Positions 13,301 through 24,060 of a DNA stretch of 64,000 nucleotides are shown one piece after another. This stretch comes from Palaemon carinicauda. Lineage: Eukaryota > Arthropoda > Malacostraca > Decapoda > Palaemonidae. A model generated the notes under the pieces. The model ran no database searches, had not been told where the DNA came from, and saw only the letters and a list, made by a program, of their open reading frames with translations. The stretch spans positions 63,390,581 through 63,454,580 of the forward strand of contig NC_090757.1 of NCBI RefSeq assembly GCF_036898095.1, read 5' to 3'. How positions within the stretch are numbered: position 1 is the first letter of the stretch; the number at the start of each line of letters is the position of its first letter. A program made the position numbers and the translations under genes.

Positions 13301-13575
13301 GGTTGCCATAGCTATATAGGCCACAGAGAGAGGATGGATGGGGAGGGTAGTACAGTAGTTGTAATCGATCACTCCGAAGTTGTTCACCTTCTTGGGGTTA
13401 TGTGTCCCCACCCTTGAGAGAAATAACACCAACCTCCTCCAACTTCTCCTTCCCACATTCTTCTGGACATCCGCACACACTCAAAACTTCGCTTTTTTTT
13501 TTTTTTTTATTAAACTAATAGGAATGATGGGTGAAAGGATGACCTTCCATCAAAGGGATTAACCGGTGATGAAGT
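13300..13575. other. unassigned sequence with short poly-T
   Basis: No conserved protein or repeat recognised. It contains a 14- to 15-base T run near 13,494-13,508. The two 60-codon open frames crossing it have no family features. Confidence 0.4.
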
Positions 13576-13672
13576 GTGGGACAAAGGTCAAAGGTAGATG
13601 GAGAACGCTGGCCAGAAACATCGACCCCACATATAGGTGGGAAACGATGCAGACAAAGAAGAAGAAGAAGGA
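13576..13672 (+). mobile_element. probable LINE 3' end with (GAA)n tail
   Basis: The sequence ggccagaaacatcgacccc, followed by a short stretch and (GAA)n, looks like the terminal coding and tail end of a non-LTR element. It is only about 100 bp, so family assignment is not possible. Confidence 0.4.
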
Positions 13673-13955
13673 ATGATGGGTGAAAGAAGACTAGGGCAGC
13701 TAATTAGCTAGCCATCGTAGGGAATAATTGGGAAGGTTAAGTATTAGTAAGATTAGTGTAAGGCTGGGTTTAATCACTTTCTTATTTATGTAAAGGTTTA
13801 ATTTTCTTAGTAATGATGTCTATATTGATCATTTTACACCATAATTTATTTACATAGTAAATTCTCATAATTTACATTTCCCACAAGAATATTTCTTAGT
13901 ATACCATCCTCCTTATAACTATCCCGATATGAAGTTAGTATTCTATGTGCATAAA
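13673..13955. other. unassigned AT-rich sequence
   Basis: AT-rich unique-looking sequence. A stretch near 13,670-13,780 resembles 20,125-20,240 (aagatgggt...gcagtTAGCTAG...gttaagtatta), indicating a low-copy diverged repeat. No gene seen. Confidence 0.4.
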
Positions 13956-13958
13956 TGG

Positions 13959-13996
<38 letters not shown>

Positions 13997-14265
13997 TAGC
14001 TAAGTTACAACCCTTGTTGAAAAAGCAGGATGCTATAAGGCCAAGGGCTTCAACCGGGAAAATAGCCCAGTGAGGAAAAGCGATAGGGAAACATTGAGTA
14101 GTGTGCCTGAGTGAACCCTCAAGCAAGAGAACTCCACCCCAAGCCAGTGGAGACCATGGTACAGAGTTTATAGCACTATCCCAGACTATAGAACGATGGT
14201 TTGATTCTGGAGTGTCCTTTTCTTTGGAAAGCTGTTAACCATAGCTGAAGAATTTCTTCTACTTT
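13956..14265 (-). mobile_element. 610-bp element, truncated copy
   Basis: It begins at (ATT)n (13,960-13,995), the complement of the TAA tail. The sequence then reads back through the LINE-A-like 3' end (gttacaacccttgttg...gctataaggcc), the block tgagtgaaccctcaagcaag and gtttgattctggagtgtcc, which is the 5'-specific part of the 610-bp family. An internal segment is missing and the 5' end is truncated. Confidence 0.85.
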
Positions 14266-14399
14266 TATTGGTGCTCACTATTTACGGTTCATTTTACCTT
14301 AATGATTACATTCTCAATTCCGGTAAATATCGCTTACTGAAAGTTAGCAGGTTCGACACTGCTGACTGGTAGAGTTGGAGCCTAAGGCTTATAGTCCAT

Positions 14400-14755
14400 G
14401 TATATAAGATCAAGAGAGGAAGCAAAGGTTGAAGACCAGAGATGAGAATGATGAAGTGGATTATGGGAATATTACTGCTTGAAAGGATGGGATATTGTGA
14501 AATAAGAAGAATGGCAGGCGTAGTGAAGATTACAGAGATGGTAAGAGTGTCATGCAGGCACCTGTTGAGGATGGATGATTAGGAGGGCTAGGGAGGAACC
14601 TATTCGGGTGGAAGAGAAATAGATGGCGAGATAAGGCGAAGGATGATGTATAGGTTAGGTGGAAGAGGATGCCTTTGATAGAGGGAATTGTAGAAGGTGC
14701 ATCCGGCAACCGACCCCTTAATTTACCGGGATAGCGGTGGAAAAGAATAAGCTTA
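14400..14755 (+). pseudogene. LINE-C C-terminal remnant
   Basis: Plus-strand translation includes RMMKWIMGILLLERMGYC, EIRRMAGVVKITEMVR and RMDD, the post-reverse-transcriptase tail common to many arthropod non-LTR elements (family pattern: MRWxxGI...E.IRRxAGVxxI...HVxRMDD). It ends in the caaccgaccccttaat motif, shared with 46,056-46,222. Several stops and frame changes make it non-functional. Confidence 0.8.
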
Positions 14756-14936
14756 TAGTTCGTGTAAATAGGCCACAAATTTATGAGGCATCTAAGTTAT
14801 TTTTTGAAGATATAGTGCAATTTTTTCCTCACCAGACCTGTCATTGTCTTTTTGATTGGATATTTAAGTACAATGAACATTTATGTAGAGATTCTACTGG
14901 GTCCAAAGATAAGTTTTATAGTTGGATGAAAATCCA

Positions 14937-15052
<116 letters not shown>

Positions 15053-15059
15053 AATGTAT

Positions 15060-15172
15060 AGATAGATGAATTCAGCACAATATCGTGCTCAAATAGAAAT
15101 AAATTTCTACCTTATACCGGGATCGAACCCAATCCCTTTCAAATGAAAAGCCAAGACTCTTCCAACCATGTG
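15060..15172 (-). mobile_element. tRNA-derived SINE head (SINE-1)
   Basis: On the minus strand, tggttggaagagtcttgg (A-box/D-arm-like), an imperfect anticodon-arm-like cttttcatttgaaag and gggttcgatccc (B box plus T-arm, near perfect) occur in tRNA order and spacing. A SINE body follows (aatagaaataaatttctacc). The start is lost where the head meets a (TG)n run. This is a SINE, not a functional tRNA: the acceptor stem is absent and the D stem is poor. Confidence 0.65.
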
Positions 15173-15215
15173 TGTGTGTGTTTGTGTGTATGTTTGTGAC
15201 TGTGTGTGCGTTTGC

Positions 15216-15716
15216 TTACTCGTCTGCCTTTAGATTAACTTTATTCTCTTCTAGAGACTTATAAGGGTTTTATTAAGTATTGAATTTTCAAGAGCTCTAA
15301 TGATGTCGACTTGATGCTGGTACTATTTTGAAAATCCATTTAAAACGTTTCATCCTTTATCCAGTAGCCATTGGTAAGTAGTTTTTTCTTCGACTTAAAG
15401 TCTGTAAATATTTTTTACATAAAAGTTGACCCACCTCCTAAAACCTCTAAACCAAGTTAGTAGACTTCTAAAATTGGTAAAAATATCAGATCGATGTTTT
15501 GTTATCCACAGCATTCCGAGGCACTCTTAACTCCTCCTCCCCTCTCAGCCTCCTACTCTGGATAAGGTTCCTATGGGCATTGCAACTTTATTTGGTTACG
15601 GTTTGAGATGGATGGAGCTTGGTTGATCAGCTGACGTTGTGTTATTTCCAGTGATTCAGTTTTTATAAAACACTGCATGTGGGTAAATTATCCCCATACC
15701 TTTAATCTGAAGTATT

Positions 15717-15720
<4 letters not shown>
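15216..15720. other. unassigned sequence
   Basis: Unique-looking AT-rich sequence between a degenerate TG-rich tract (15,170-15,215) and a (CT)n run. Nothing recognised. Confidence 0.4.

Positions 15721-15798
<78 letters not shown>
15721..15798. repeat. (CT)n microsatellite
   Basis: About 39 pure CT units, in inverted orientation to the (AG)n run 100 bp downstream. Confidence 0.98.
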
Positions 15799-15801
<3 letters not shown>

Positions 15802-15895
15802 GTTTGAGTAGAATAATAACATTCTTGTAGCCTCCAGTGACCAAAGTTTGATCTTAAACCGAACTAGGAGGGATTGAAAAGCAGGTGCTATATCT

Positions 15896-15897
<2 letters not shown>

Positions 15898-15957
<60 letters not shown>
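15898..15957. repeat. (AG)n microsatellite
   Basis: About 30 pure AG units; the complement of the CT run at 15,721-15,798. Confidence 0.98.
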
Positions 15958-15959
<2 letters not shown>

Positions 15960-16994
15960 CATAATTATATCTCTGCATTAAGCCATTTTTCAAATGTGTT
16001 TAACTATATATAAAATGACAAATAATTTATTGTTTTTTTATTTTGAATATTTAAGGTTTTAAAATCTTAAGCCTCTATTCCACATTATTTAATTGTGTTC
16101 TTATCAATTTATTCATCGTACGCAGAAGACGATGAGGCAGATCACTGAAAGCTAATGAAAAAGAGGGTCAAGAATAATGACAGTGTTCGTAGATTCTATT
16201 GATTTTTGTAGTTTAAAAGGACGCCTGCAGTATTAATGAGAAATTTAGCTCCAAGTGTATTAATGAGTGAAGGGAATATGCATATGTTTGAATAGCATCA
16301 AATAATTTAGATTCTTAATTCATATTTTGGCAATAATTATACCTATAGCCATACTGGACACGAAAGAACATATATATAGACATCAATATTTCATTTGCAC
16401 GTTTTATTATCTTTAAAATCTTTATAAAATGGAAAATTTTTATATATATGTATACACTATAAATTTTCTATACATAAGTCTAAAAAGTTTAGGTTATATT
16501 TTCTCCGCCACAGCTTCTTTCTTTAGGACGTCAATTAGTTTCCAAATGGAGGGGTGATGACATGTTATATAATTCTGAATTGTGTTATGCCACCCTTCTA
16601 ACTATTATTGGACCTCGGCAAGTCATCAGCTGTTCGGTCATGAACATTCCACGATGAAATTGAGAAAGTTGGTTGAATCCTATGCCCACTCCGACAACTG
16701 AGGTTGAACTGCCGTGAATAAAGTCTCTTCTGCTTTTAGAGAAGCCAGGAATTGCTTTCTAAAGGTTTACGTAAATACAAAAGTAAAATCATAGATAAGT
16801 ACAGTATTTTTAAGTTCTGTACCTCAGTGGTTTTATGCCATATATCTTATATACAGTAATTAGTAGTTCTGTAATCGAACGATAAAATGCATACATACAT
16901 ACTTACATACATATATCCATGCATACAGACATACAAAGAGACAGTTACTTCCGTATCTCTTAACAAATATTACCTGGTCACTAAAAACAAGTAC
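15958..16994. other. unassigned sequence
   Basis: AT-rich sequence without a recognisable coding segment or family match to the rest of the window. A degenerate (ATAC)n patch occupies about 16,885-16,930. Confidence 0.4.
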
Positions 16995-16997
16995 AGG

Positions 16998-17087
16998 TAC
17001 GCAAATTTCCGGGACGAAAAAGTCCGGGGACGCAATTGTCCGGGACACAACTGTCCGGGACGCAAATGTCCAGTACGCAATTGTCCT
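16998..17087. repeat. 15-16-bp palindromic tandem repeat
   Basis: Six units of the form gggacgcaattgtcc (15-16 bp) follow one another with a few substitutions. Each unit is itself a near-palindrome (ggac...gtcc), so the block can fold as a chain of small hairpins. Confidence 0.85.
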
Positions 17088-17151
17088 ACCACCGTAGGTT
17101 GGTCACTGCTTCCTGTCTGTGAAGTTACTTAGAACAGCCAGGTCCAGGGAC

Positions 17152-17219
<68 letters not shown>
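17152..17219. repeat. (ATT)n microsatellite
   Basis: Pure trinucleotide run of about 22 units. Unlike most (ATT)n runs here, no LINE-A 3' end adjoins it. Confidence 0.97.
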
Positions 17220-17220
<1 letters not shown>

Positions 17221-17341
17221 TTGTTAAGCATGATGAGTTCAGGTTCATCAAGGTCCTTTATGGGAGATAAAGGACATTCATCACGGCAGAGGAGAAGAGA
17301 CTACAGGGTCATAAACACATGAAGGACTGGTTAACTTTAGC

Positions 17342-18111
17342 CTTGTATGCCAGTGCCAGACCAACACCACGCCACTCCTCCAGCCCATGGACCAACAAGT
17401 TATTTCCAACTTCAAAAAACTGTACATGAAGCATTTGTTCAAGAAATGCTTCGATGTCACAGACAACACCAATCTCACCCTTTGAGAACTTTTGGAAGGA
17501 ACATTTCAATATCGTCCATTGCCTAAAAATTATTGACGATGCATGGCAGGGTGTCACAAGAAGAACTCTTAATTCAGCATGGAAGAAATTGTGGCCAGCT
17601 TCCATCGCTGAGAGGGACTTTGAAGGGTTCGATACGACAGACCCTGATGACCCTGAACCTATTGTGATGGATGAAATCGTGTGTCTTGGAAAGTCCAATG
17701 GGCTGGAGGTAGACGAGGCAGACGTGAACGACCTTGTCGAGGAGCATCAGGTAAGTGCTCATGACACAAGAATTGATAGAGCTCCAGGAGATGCAACATT
17801 CGGATGTGTTCCAGGAGCTCAGTAGCATAGAGGAGGTGGAAGATGAGGGCCGCCTTTCTACGGCAGAAGTCAGAGACATGTTAGCGAAGTGGCAGGAGTT
17901 TTCTAATTTTATGGAAAAGAGGCACCCGGACAAGTTGGCGCGTGGTCGTGCGTTAGCCTATTGTGACAACACTTGCGTGCATCATTTTCGCAATGTTTTG
18001 AAGGCAGGACAAAAGCAAACATCCGTAGATAGGTTCCTTTTAAAAAGGTCGTCAAAAAGTGAAGGTGAAAGCAAAGCAAAAAGAGCCAAGCCGGAAGAAG
18101 AAGAAAAGTAA
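17342..18111 (+). pseudogene. Tigger/pogo-type transposase, C-terminal part
   Basis: Translation in successive frames gives the C-terminal third of a Tigger (pogo-group, TIGD1-like) DDE transposase. NTTPLLQPMDQQVISNFK carries the likely third catalytic aspartate (QPMDQ). Then come FWKEHFNIVHCLKIIDDAW, a segment ending WKKLWP, a D/E-rich linker (GLEVDEADVNDLVEEHQ), TQELIELQEMQ and a basic tail ending in KRAKPEEEEK. Frame breaks occur near 17,475 (an in-frame stop) and near 17,755. The N-terminal DNA-binding half and the first two catalytic aspartates are missing upstream. TIGD proteins descend from such transposases, but the breaks mean this copy encodes no intact protein. Confidence 0.9.
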
Positions 18112-18192
18112 AAAAATGAAAGTGGAAACAAAATTAGAATTACGTTTAGTGCAACGTAAGATTAACATTTTATTTTCAAGTGTGAGTACAGT

Positions 18193-18254
18193 AAGCTAAT
18201 TTCATTCAAGTTAAATTTAAAGTTGCTAATTTCATTCAAGTTAAATATAAAGTT
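18193..18254 (+). repeat. ~30-bp direct duplication in the Tigger 3' region
   Basis: gctaatttcattcaagttaa plus about 10 bp occurs twice in direct succession with small differences. Confidence 0.8.
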
Positions 18255-18657
18255 AGGGTTATGTTACGTAGTGTTACACAAGTGTTGCGTACCTAGCGTG
18301 TTGCCGTCAAGTGTCTCTCCTCCCCATCCCCTCTCCCTCCTCTTCTTCCACACACACCGCTGTTAGCCGCTACCGTCTGTCTCAAAGGTAAGAACTCCAT
18401 AATAGTGTTACATTTAATGAGCATCATAACCAGTTCATTGGTATTTGTTACCCTGTGAGCGTAGAATGTTAATTAGAACAATTAAAAACATGTTTTTCCA
18501 CTGTAATATACTGTGTTTAGGGTTTTTTTTTCAGAGGATGGGAACAGATTCATTTTTATTTTAGTTATTTTATATGAGAAAAGTTCATCTAAGATACGAG
18601 CAAATTGACACACGAGCTTGATCCAGGAATGCATTGAACTCGTATCTCAAGGTATTA

Positions 18658-18660
<3 letters not shown>

Positions 18661-18726
<66 letters not shown>

Positions 18727-18760
18727 TAGATAGATATATATATATAGATATATCTATATA

Positions 18761-18801
<41 letters not shown>
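18661..18801. repeat. (TA)n array with GATA interruptions
   Basis: Long TA dinucleotide array with tagatagataga-type and atctata interruptions in the middle. Confidence 0.97.
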
Positions 18802-18805
<4 letters not shown>

Positions 18806-18990
18806 GCAACTACAAACGTCGTTGAAATTCATCATGATGGTGTATTTAATAATATACAAACTTTATATAAAAATAGAGCAAAGGTAATCATGAAGAGGTA
18901 ATAATAATTGCGTTTTATTTCACTTTATCAGTGTAAGAAAAAAAGTACTTATTAAAATTCATGTTCCCCACTGCGAAAGATGCTAGGTAG

Positions 18991-19079
<89 letters not shown>

Positions 19080-19080
19080 T
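18991..19080. repeat. (TA)n microsatellite
   Basis: TA dinucleotide array with a single GTA interruption near the right end. Confidence 0.97.
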
Positions 19081-20705
19081 TAAAAGAAAGAGAGTAATAT
19101 AAATTCAGAGAGAAAAGACCGAATACCAATATATTACCAAAGACATAAAATTAAAACAATTGAGGTAGGTGGGAGCAGAGTTGTGAGCCCCAAGTACCCA
19201 CATGTTTTTGCGAGTCGTTTTATCCGCAATAAAATTCACCACCGTTCCCTTTCACTTTAGTAAGAAAAAGAAGCAATGTGGAGTTAGGTGAAAGGAGAAA
19301 ACGTAAAACGGAGAGAAGCAAAGCAACAAAAACAAGTAGAAAGAGCCATGATAAATTCCAGACTGTCAACACTAATTAAGTCTAGGACCTAGCTTTCGCT
19401 TTTTCATGTGTTGACCGTGAATGAAACACTTTTATAATAATAACGATAATAATAACCAAAATTCAATTTCTTCTGGAGCATAATATCTATCTGCTGTTAA
19501 AAATTAGTGAACATCTAGGAAGAAGTTTTGACGTAATCCTGCTAACAAACAAACAGATTTATATATGAAAAAATAAACTCAAGTAAAATTATAATCTCCT
19601 AGGTTGAAATAATAAATATAATAAGGAAATGTGGACATAAATGAACAAACTACAATTTGCAAAAACTATCAGCATGAGGTTAAGAATTAATTCAAAATAT
19701 TTCAAAGGCACAGTTTGATTAGGAATTCCTGGCACACCTGGCTCCAGAGTGCTCCCTGTAACAACCTTAGTGCGCTGCGAGTAATCAAGTAAACCTCGCT
19801 GGTTAGCAGTGTACACGTCTAGTAAATCACAACCGCTCGGAAATTCTTCCGAGCGGGGAGCGTTTGAAGGGTCGCATTGACCTTCATTGATTTCTAATCC
19901 GCAAAGACGAAACTGCGCGGCATCAAACCGCTTGTGTTAAGCGAACCTGGAGCTTTCATTTCATTTGGGGATTTTTTTTTTTTTTCGTTATGAATTTACT
20001 CTTATGGCCAACCCTAAATATCTGCGTCTCCAAAATTACTCTTTCAAAATACTTTACCTTTCGTCACCAGCGTTGCGTTGTTTAGATTCTTTGCTATTTA
20101 TATTCTTGCATCTTTTTTTAACTGACGGGGAAGATGGGTTAAAGAAGAATTATGGCAGTTAGCTAGTTAACTATGGTAGGGAATAGTATGGAAAGTTAAG
20201 TATTAATAAGAGTTATGTAAAGTGTGTTTTAGTCACATTCTTATTTATATAAGGTGCATTTTTTATGATTTGAATGACGTTGAAAGTACGGTTGAGGAGA
20301 TGTGGCCCCTTTAAAGATGATATACTGTATATCAGAAGTAAGTGCATTTTAAGCTTCTGATATTTCTAAAATAAACTAGAGGGACACTCAGTAGAGAGCG
20401 TGCCTTTGCCACGCCAAGCAGTCTTGCTTTGCTGTTAACTCCACTCAGTACTTGTACTTCGATGTACATCCTTCGTTGATATTTATTATGTATTTTTTTT
20501 TCCTTGCGTAATGTTATCTCAAACAAAAATTAAACTAACAAAGTATTTGCCATTTACTTAACATTCCGATTATTTTCAAAGTACTGCTGCGTACTTGTAC
20601 TTTGATGTACTTTATCAAAAATATTACGGATTTATCCTTGGGTCATAACCAACATGACTATCAAGTTTGGTCAAAATCAGTAAAGTAGCTTTTGCGTAAA
20701 GTTTC
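19081..20705. other. unassigned sequence with a strong hairpin
   Basis: No protein family recognised. It holds a perfect 10-bp inverted repeat at 19,833-19,856, a 12- to 13-base T run near 19,972-19,985, and a patch at 20,125-20,240 resembling 13,670-13,780. Open frames here are short and without domain features. Confidence 0.4.
19833..19856. other. perfect 10-bp hairpin with 4-base loop
   Basis: ccgctcggaa, loop attc, ttccgagcgg: all ten pairs match and most are GC. It is immediately followed by a second weaker inverted repeat (gaagggtc...gaccttc). Confidence 0.7.
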
Positions 20706-21146
20706 TTTATAACTCTGACCATCCTTTTCATTCAGATCTTCCTGGACAGTTCTATCTTGTTCGTAATACTAGGTAGGCAGTTAATTCTAATAGCCAGGCC
20801 TTCTCCATCATGAGGCTCAATACAACTCAGTATTCTAGAAGTTTTATTCCAGCTGTTACCAAGTTGTGGAGTGATCTTCCTGATTGGGTAGTTGAATCAG
20901 TAGAACTTCAAAAGTTCAAAGTTGGAGCAAATGTTTCTATGTTGACCAGGCCTACATGAGTCGTTTTATATTTTGTATATGACTTATCTGTTTAGACGTT
21001 GTTCCTGTTTTTAGAATGATTTATTGTTACTTTGTTGTCATCATTTATTTATTTCCTTATTTCCTTTCCTCACTGGGCTATTTTTCCCTATTGGAGCCCT
21101 TGGGCTTATAGCATCTTGCTTTTCCAACTAGGGTTGTAGCTTGGCT

Positions 21147-21218
<72 letters not shown>

Positions 21219-21235
21219 AATAAATAAATAATAAC
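20706..21235 (+). mobile_element. LINE-A 3' fragment
   Basis: It starts abruptly at ataactctgaccatcc, equivalent to about 29,330 in the long LINE-A copy. It continues through the C-terminal coding region (TKLW...LPD.VVESVELQKFKVGAN), the stop, the 3' UTR (ctcactgggctatttttccc, gggcttatagcatcttgc) and a (TAA)n tail at 21,149-21,210 extended by (AAAT)n. 5' truncation at a random point is typical of LINE insertion. Confidence 0.93.
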
Positions 21236-21483
21236 AAAATCGTGTTATTTCCAGTCTGCCTTCCAGGTTCCTCAAATACAATATTTTAAGATACTTTTCG
21301 ACTGAAGTCTTTGCTGGTCTGGATCGAGTTTGTTAAGGTTTGCCAACTTCCATTCATGGAGAAAAGGGCGGATTTGGAAATCTGTCCTTTTTGAAAATAA
21401 CACATACGGGAATGACACTCCGTAAGGCCAATTTTTATTTGTTAAAATACTTTTACAAGAATTTGATGACACGCCTTATTATG
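21236..21483. other. spacer between two LINE-A fragments
   Basis: Sequence separating two tail-to-tail LINE-A fragments. No gene recognised. Confidence 0.4.
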
Positions 21484-21520
<37 letters not shown>

Positions 21521-21775
21521 GCCAAGATACAACCCAAGTTGGCTAAACGGGATAATTTAAGCCCAAGGTCTCCAACAATGAAAAATAGCCCAGTGGTGAA
21601 ATGAAATAACGAAATAAATAAACTTCAAGAAAAGTAATGAACAATTAGAATAACATATTTCAAGAACAATAATAACAGGAGAATAGATCTTTCACACATA
21701 TACCATAAAAAGAGACTTATGTTAACCTGTTCAACATGAAAACATTTCTCTGCAAGTTTGAACTTTTGACGAATA
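21484..21775 (-). mobile_element. LINE-A 3' fragment
   Basis: (ATT)n at 21,484-21,520, then the complement of the LINE-A 3' UTR and the last codons (cctgttcaacatgaaaac, gtttgaacttttga). Truncated after about 290 bp. It lies tail-to-tail with the copy at 20,706-21,235. Confidence 0.92.
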
Positions 21776-21917
21776 GTTAGTTTTGTGATTAACGCCATTG
21801 TTTCAACAGTAGATAAACTATTTGGCTATTTCCCGTAAACTTTATGGTTACAGGGAAATCTCACGTGCTAGTGGTTGTCAGTGCGGCCACAGTGGCTACC
21901 AGATGAATTCTATGCTG

Positions 21918-21919
<2 letters not shown>

Positions 21920-21993
<74 letters not shown>
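21920..21993. repeat. (GA)n microsatellite
   Basis: About 37 pure GA units. Confidence 0.98.
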
Positions 21994-21995
<2 letters not shown>

Positions 21996-22148
21996 ACAAG
22001 AAGTTAAAAGGATTTCGGATGTCTCAAAGACTTTTTAGTCCATTTGCGGAGACTCCATTTGCTCCTAGGTAGAGCTATTTAGTTTAAGTACTTGAGAGTT
22101 CTTGTGATCTTGTCTAACTTATTCTTGAAGTCGTTTACAGTGTTACTG

Positions 22149-22151
<3 letters not shown>

Positions 22152-22220
<69 letters not shown>

Positions 22221-22221
22221 G
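22152..22221. repeat. (GA)n microsatellite
   Basis: About 34 GA units with one AA interruption, same orientation as the preceding run. Confidence 0.98.
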
Positions 22222-22538
22222 TCCCTTCCTCATATTGCTTAACTGAGAAATAAATAATTGACAATTATCAAAATTTAGTTTTTTATCATTCTATATCTCC
22301 GTATTGTATCACTCGGTTTCTGGATGGTGCAGCATGCTTTTGTTTACTTAATACCACCTCTAGCCATTATCTCGTTGTTGGGGTAGTGCGCGTTATTCGT
22401 CTCATTATCTAATCTACAATCAGCAGATAGTCCGAACATGAGTTTATTGTTTTTTGGGGGGCACTGCTGGATCAAGCCAACGTCTGGCCAGACTTTCTCT
22501 CGATTAAGTGAGAAAATCTGGGGTTTCATTTTATTCAG
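22222..22538. other. unassigned sequence
   Basis: No repeat or coding family recognised. Confidence 0.4.
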
Positions 22539-22934
22539 GGCTACTTTCCTCTTTGTAAAGATAGAAGACAGTTTAGCTATGGTAAGCAGCTCGTCTAACT
22601 CTAAGAGAAGGACACCCCAAAATCAAACTATTGGTCTCTTGTCATGAATAGCCCTATAGCCTCTGCACCACGCTTTTCCACTGTCGTCTTGGGGTAGAAT
22701 TCTCTTGCTTCAGGGTACACTCGGGCACACTATTCTATCTCATTTCTGTTCCTCTTATTTTTTTTTAAGTTTATATATGAAAGATTAATTTTTATGTTGT
22801 GAGTGTTCTTAGAATATTCTATTTTAATTGTTCATTACTTCCCTTCTAGTTTATTTATTTCCTTTTTTCCTTTCCTCCCTGGCTATTTTTCCCTGTTGGA
22901 GCCATCTTGCTTTCCCAACTAGGGTTTTAGCTTA

Positions 22935-22979
<45 letters not shown>
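22539..22979 (+). mobile_element. 610-bp element, 5'-truncated
   Basis: Starts within the family's 5' part (ctactttcctctttgtaaag, gctatggtaagcagctc), continues through ccccaaaatcaaac and gggtacactcgggcacacta, then a LINE-A-like 3' end (ccctgttggagccatcttgc, actagggttttagctt) and a (TAA)n tail at 22,937-22,979. Confidence 0.9.
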
Positions 22980-23459
22980 TGTGTTTTTGGTGCTCTATTG
23001 TATATAATTTCTCTTCGTATTTTTCTCTGTGGGACTGTTAACATTTATTTCTTGCCATTCATTCCCTTTGGTAACTGTCATTTCTTTCTCCTTATTCACT
23101 ATCCACATTTTATTAGTTGTTCTCTTCTTCTCCTTTCTTTGCATTTCATTAATACTGGCATTGATTCCTCGCTATTGTCTTTCCTCATTATTCCTAACAT
23201 TTATTGCCTGCTGTTCTCTAACATTGTTTATGCAAACATCGGCCTCCTGTCATCCTCCTTCGTTAATTCTTACATTGTTACTTCAAAAGTTCAGACTTGC
23301 AGCGAACGTGGTTATGTTGAACTGGCTGAATCAAGTCTCTCTTTATAGTTTATATAATGAAACATCTATTTTAATGCAGCCATTCATAAAAGATTTTATA
23401 TTAATTATTCATTACTTCACTAGCAGTTTATTTATTTTCAAGTGTGAACTCGTCAATAA
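22980..23459. other. unassigned T-rich sequence
   Basis: Pyrimidine-rich sequence with two overlapping open frames of 116 and 146 codons. Their composition (Leu, Ser, Phe, Ile rich) reflects T-richness and no domain is visible. Around 23,285-23,360, ttcaaaagttcagacttgca and ttatagtttatataatgaaa recall LINE-A, so part may be decayed LINE-A. Confidence 0.45.
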
Positions 23460-23682
<223 letters not shown>

Positions 23683-23721
23683 ACATAGCCTGCCACTTGT
23701 TTTTTATTATGTAGGGGCGAT

Positions 23722-23835
23722 TTATTTCCTTTCCTCACTGGTTTATTTTTCCCTGATGGATCCCATATAGGGCTTATAGCATCCTGCTTTTCCAATTAGT
23801 GTTGTAGCTTAACTGGTAGTGACAATGATAATACT
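23722..23835 (+). mobile_element. LINE-A-type 3' end, short fragment
   Basis: ttcctcactggtttattttt, gggcttatagcatcctgc and ttccaattagtgttgtagc match the last 100 bp of LINE-A. A degenerate TGA/TAA tail follows. Too short to tell LINE-A from the 610-bp derivative. Confidence 0.85.
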
Positions 23836-24060
23836 TCTGTTCATTGTTTCACCCCAAAATTACTCCATCTTTGCTGCTTTTCTTCTCCCGTGGCAAGGCT
23901 TTACTTCACCCAACAACAACTGCGTTTAATGATCTACGGATTTGGTTTTATAAGTCACCTTTAAAGGGTATCCCGTAGCAACCGGGAGAGGAACAACCTA
24001 CCTGGCGAAGGTCTTCCTCTTTCGCTAATGTTCTTGTTTAAATGATGGCTTGGTTTGGAA
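23836..24060. other. unassigned sequence before the 56-bp array
   Basis: No family recognised. It includes the palindrome-containing gtagcaaccgggagaggaac region. Confidence 0.35.

Larger units (their letters stand above)
17342..18660 (+). mobile_element. Tigger-like DNA transposon, right half
   Basis: Downstream of the transposase remnant the element continues through a non-coding 3' region. Its right end reads ctcgtatctcaaggtattac then tg, i.e. the complement of a terminus starting CAGTAATACCTTGAGATACG. pogo/Tigger termini typically start CAGT and use TA targets; a (TA)n microsatellite begins two bases beyond. The left half and left terminal repeat are not present in the window. Confidence 0.75.

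Noticed and set aside
15112..15172. A functional tRNA gene
   Set aside because: The acceptor stem is missing and the D arm is poor; the SINE body follows.
17755..17765. caggtaagtgct as a splice donor in the Tigger remnant
   Set aside because: Transposase similarity continues directly after it in a shifted frame, so a one-base insertion in a dead copy is the simpler reading.
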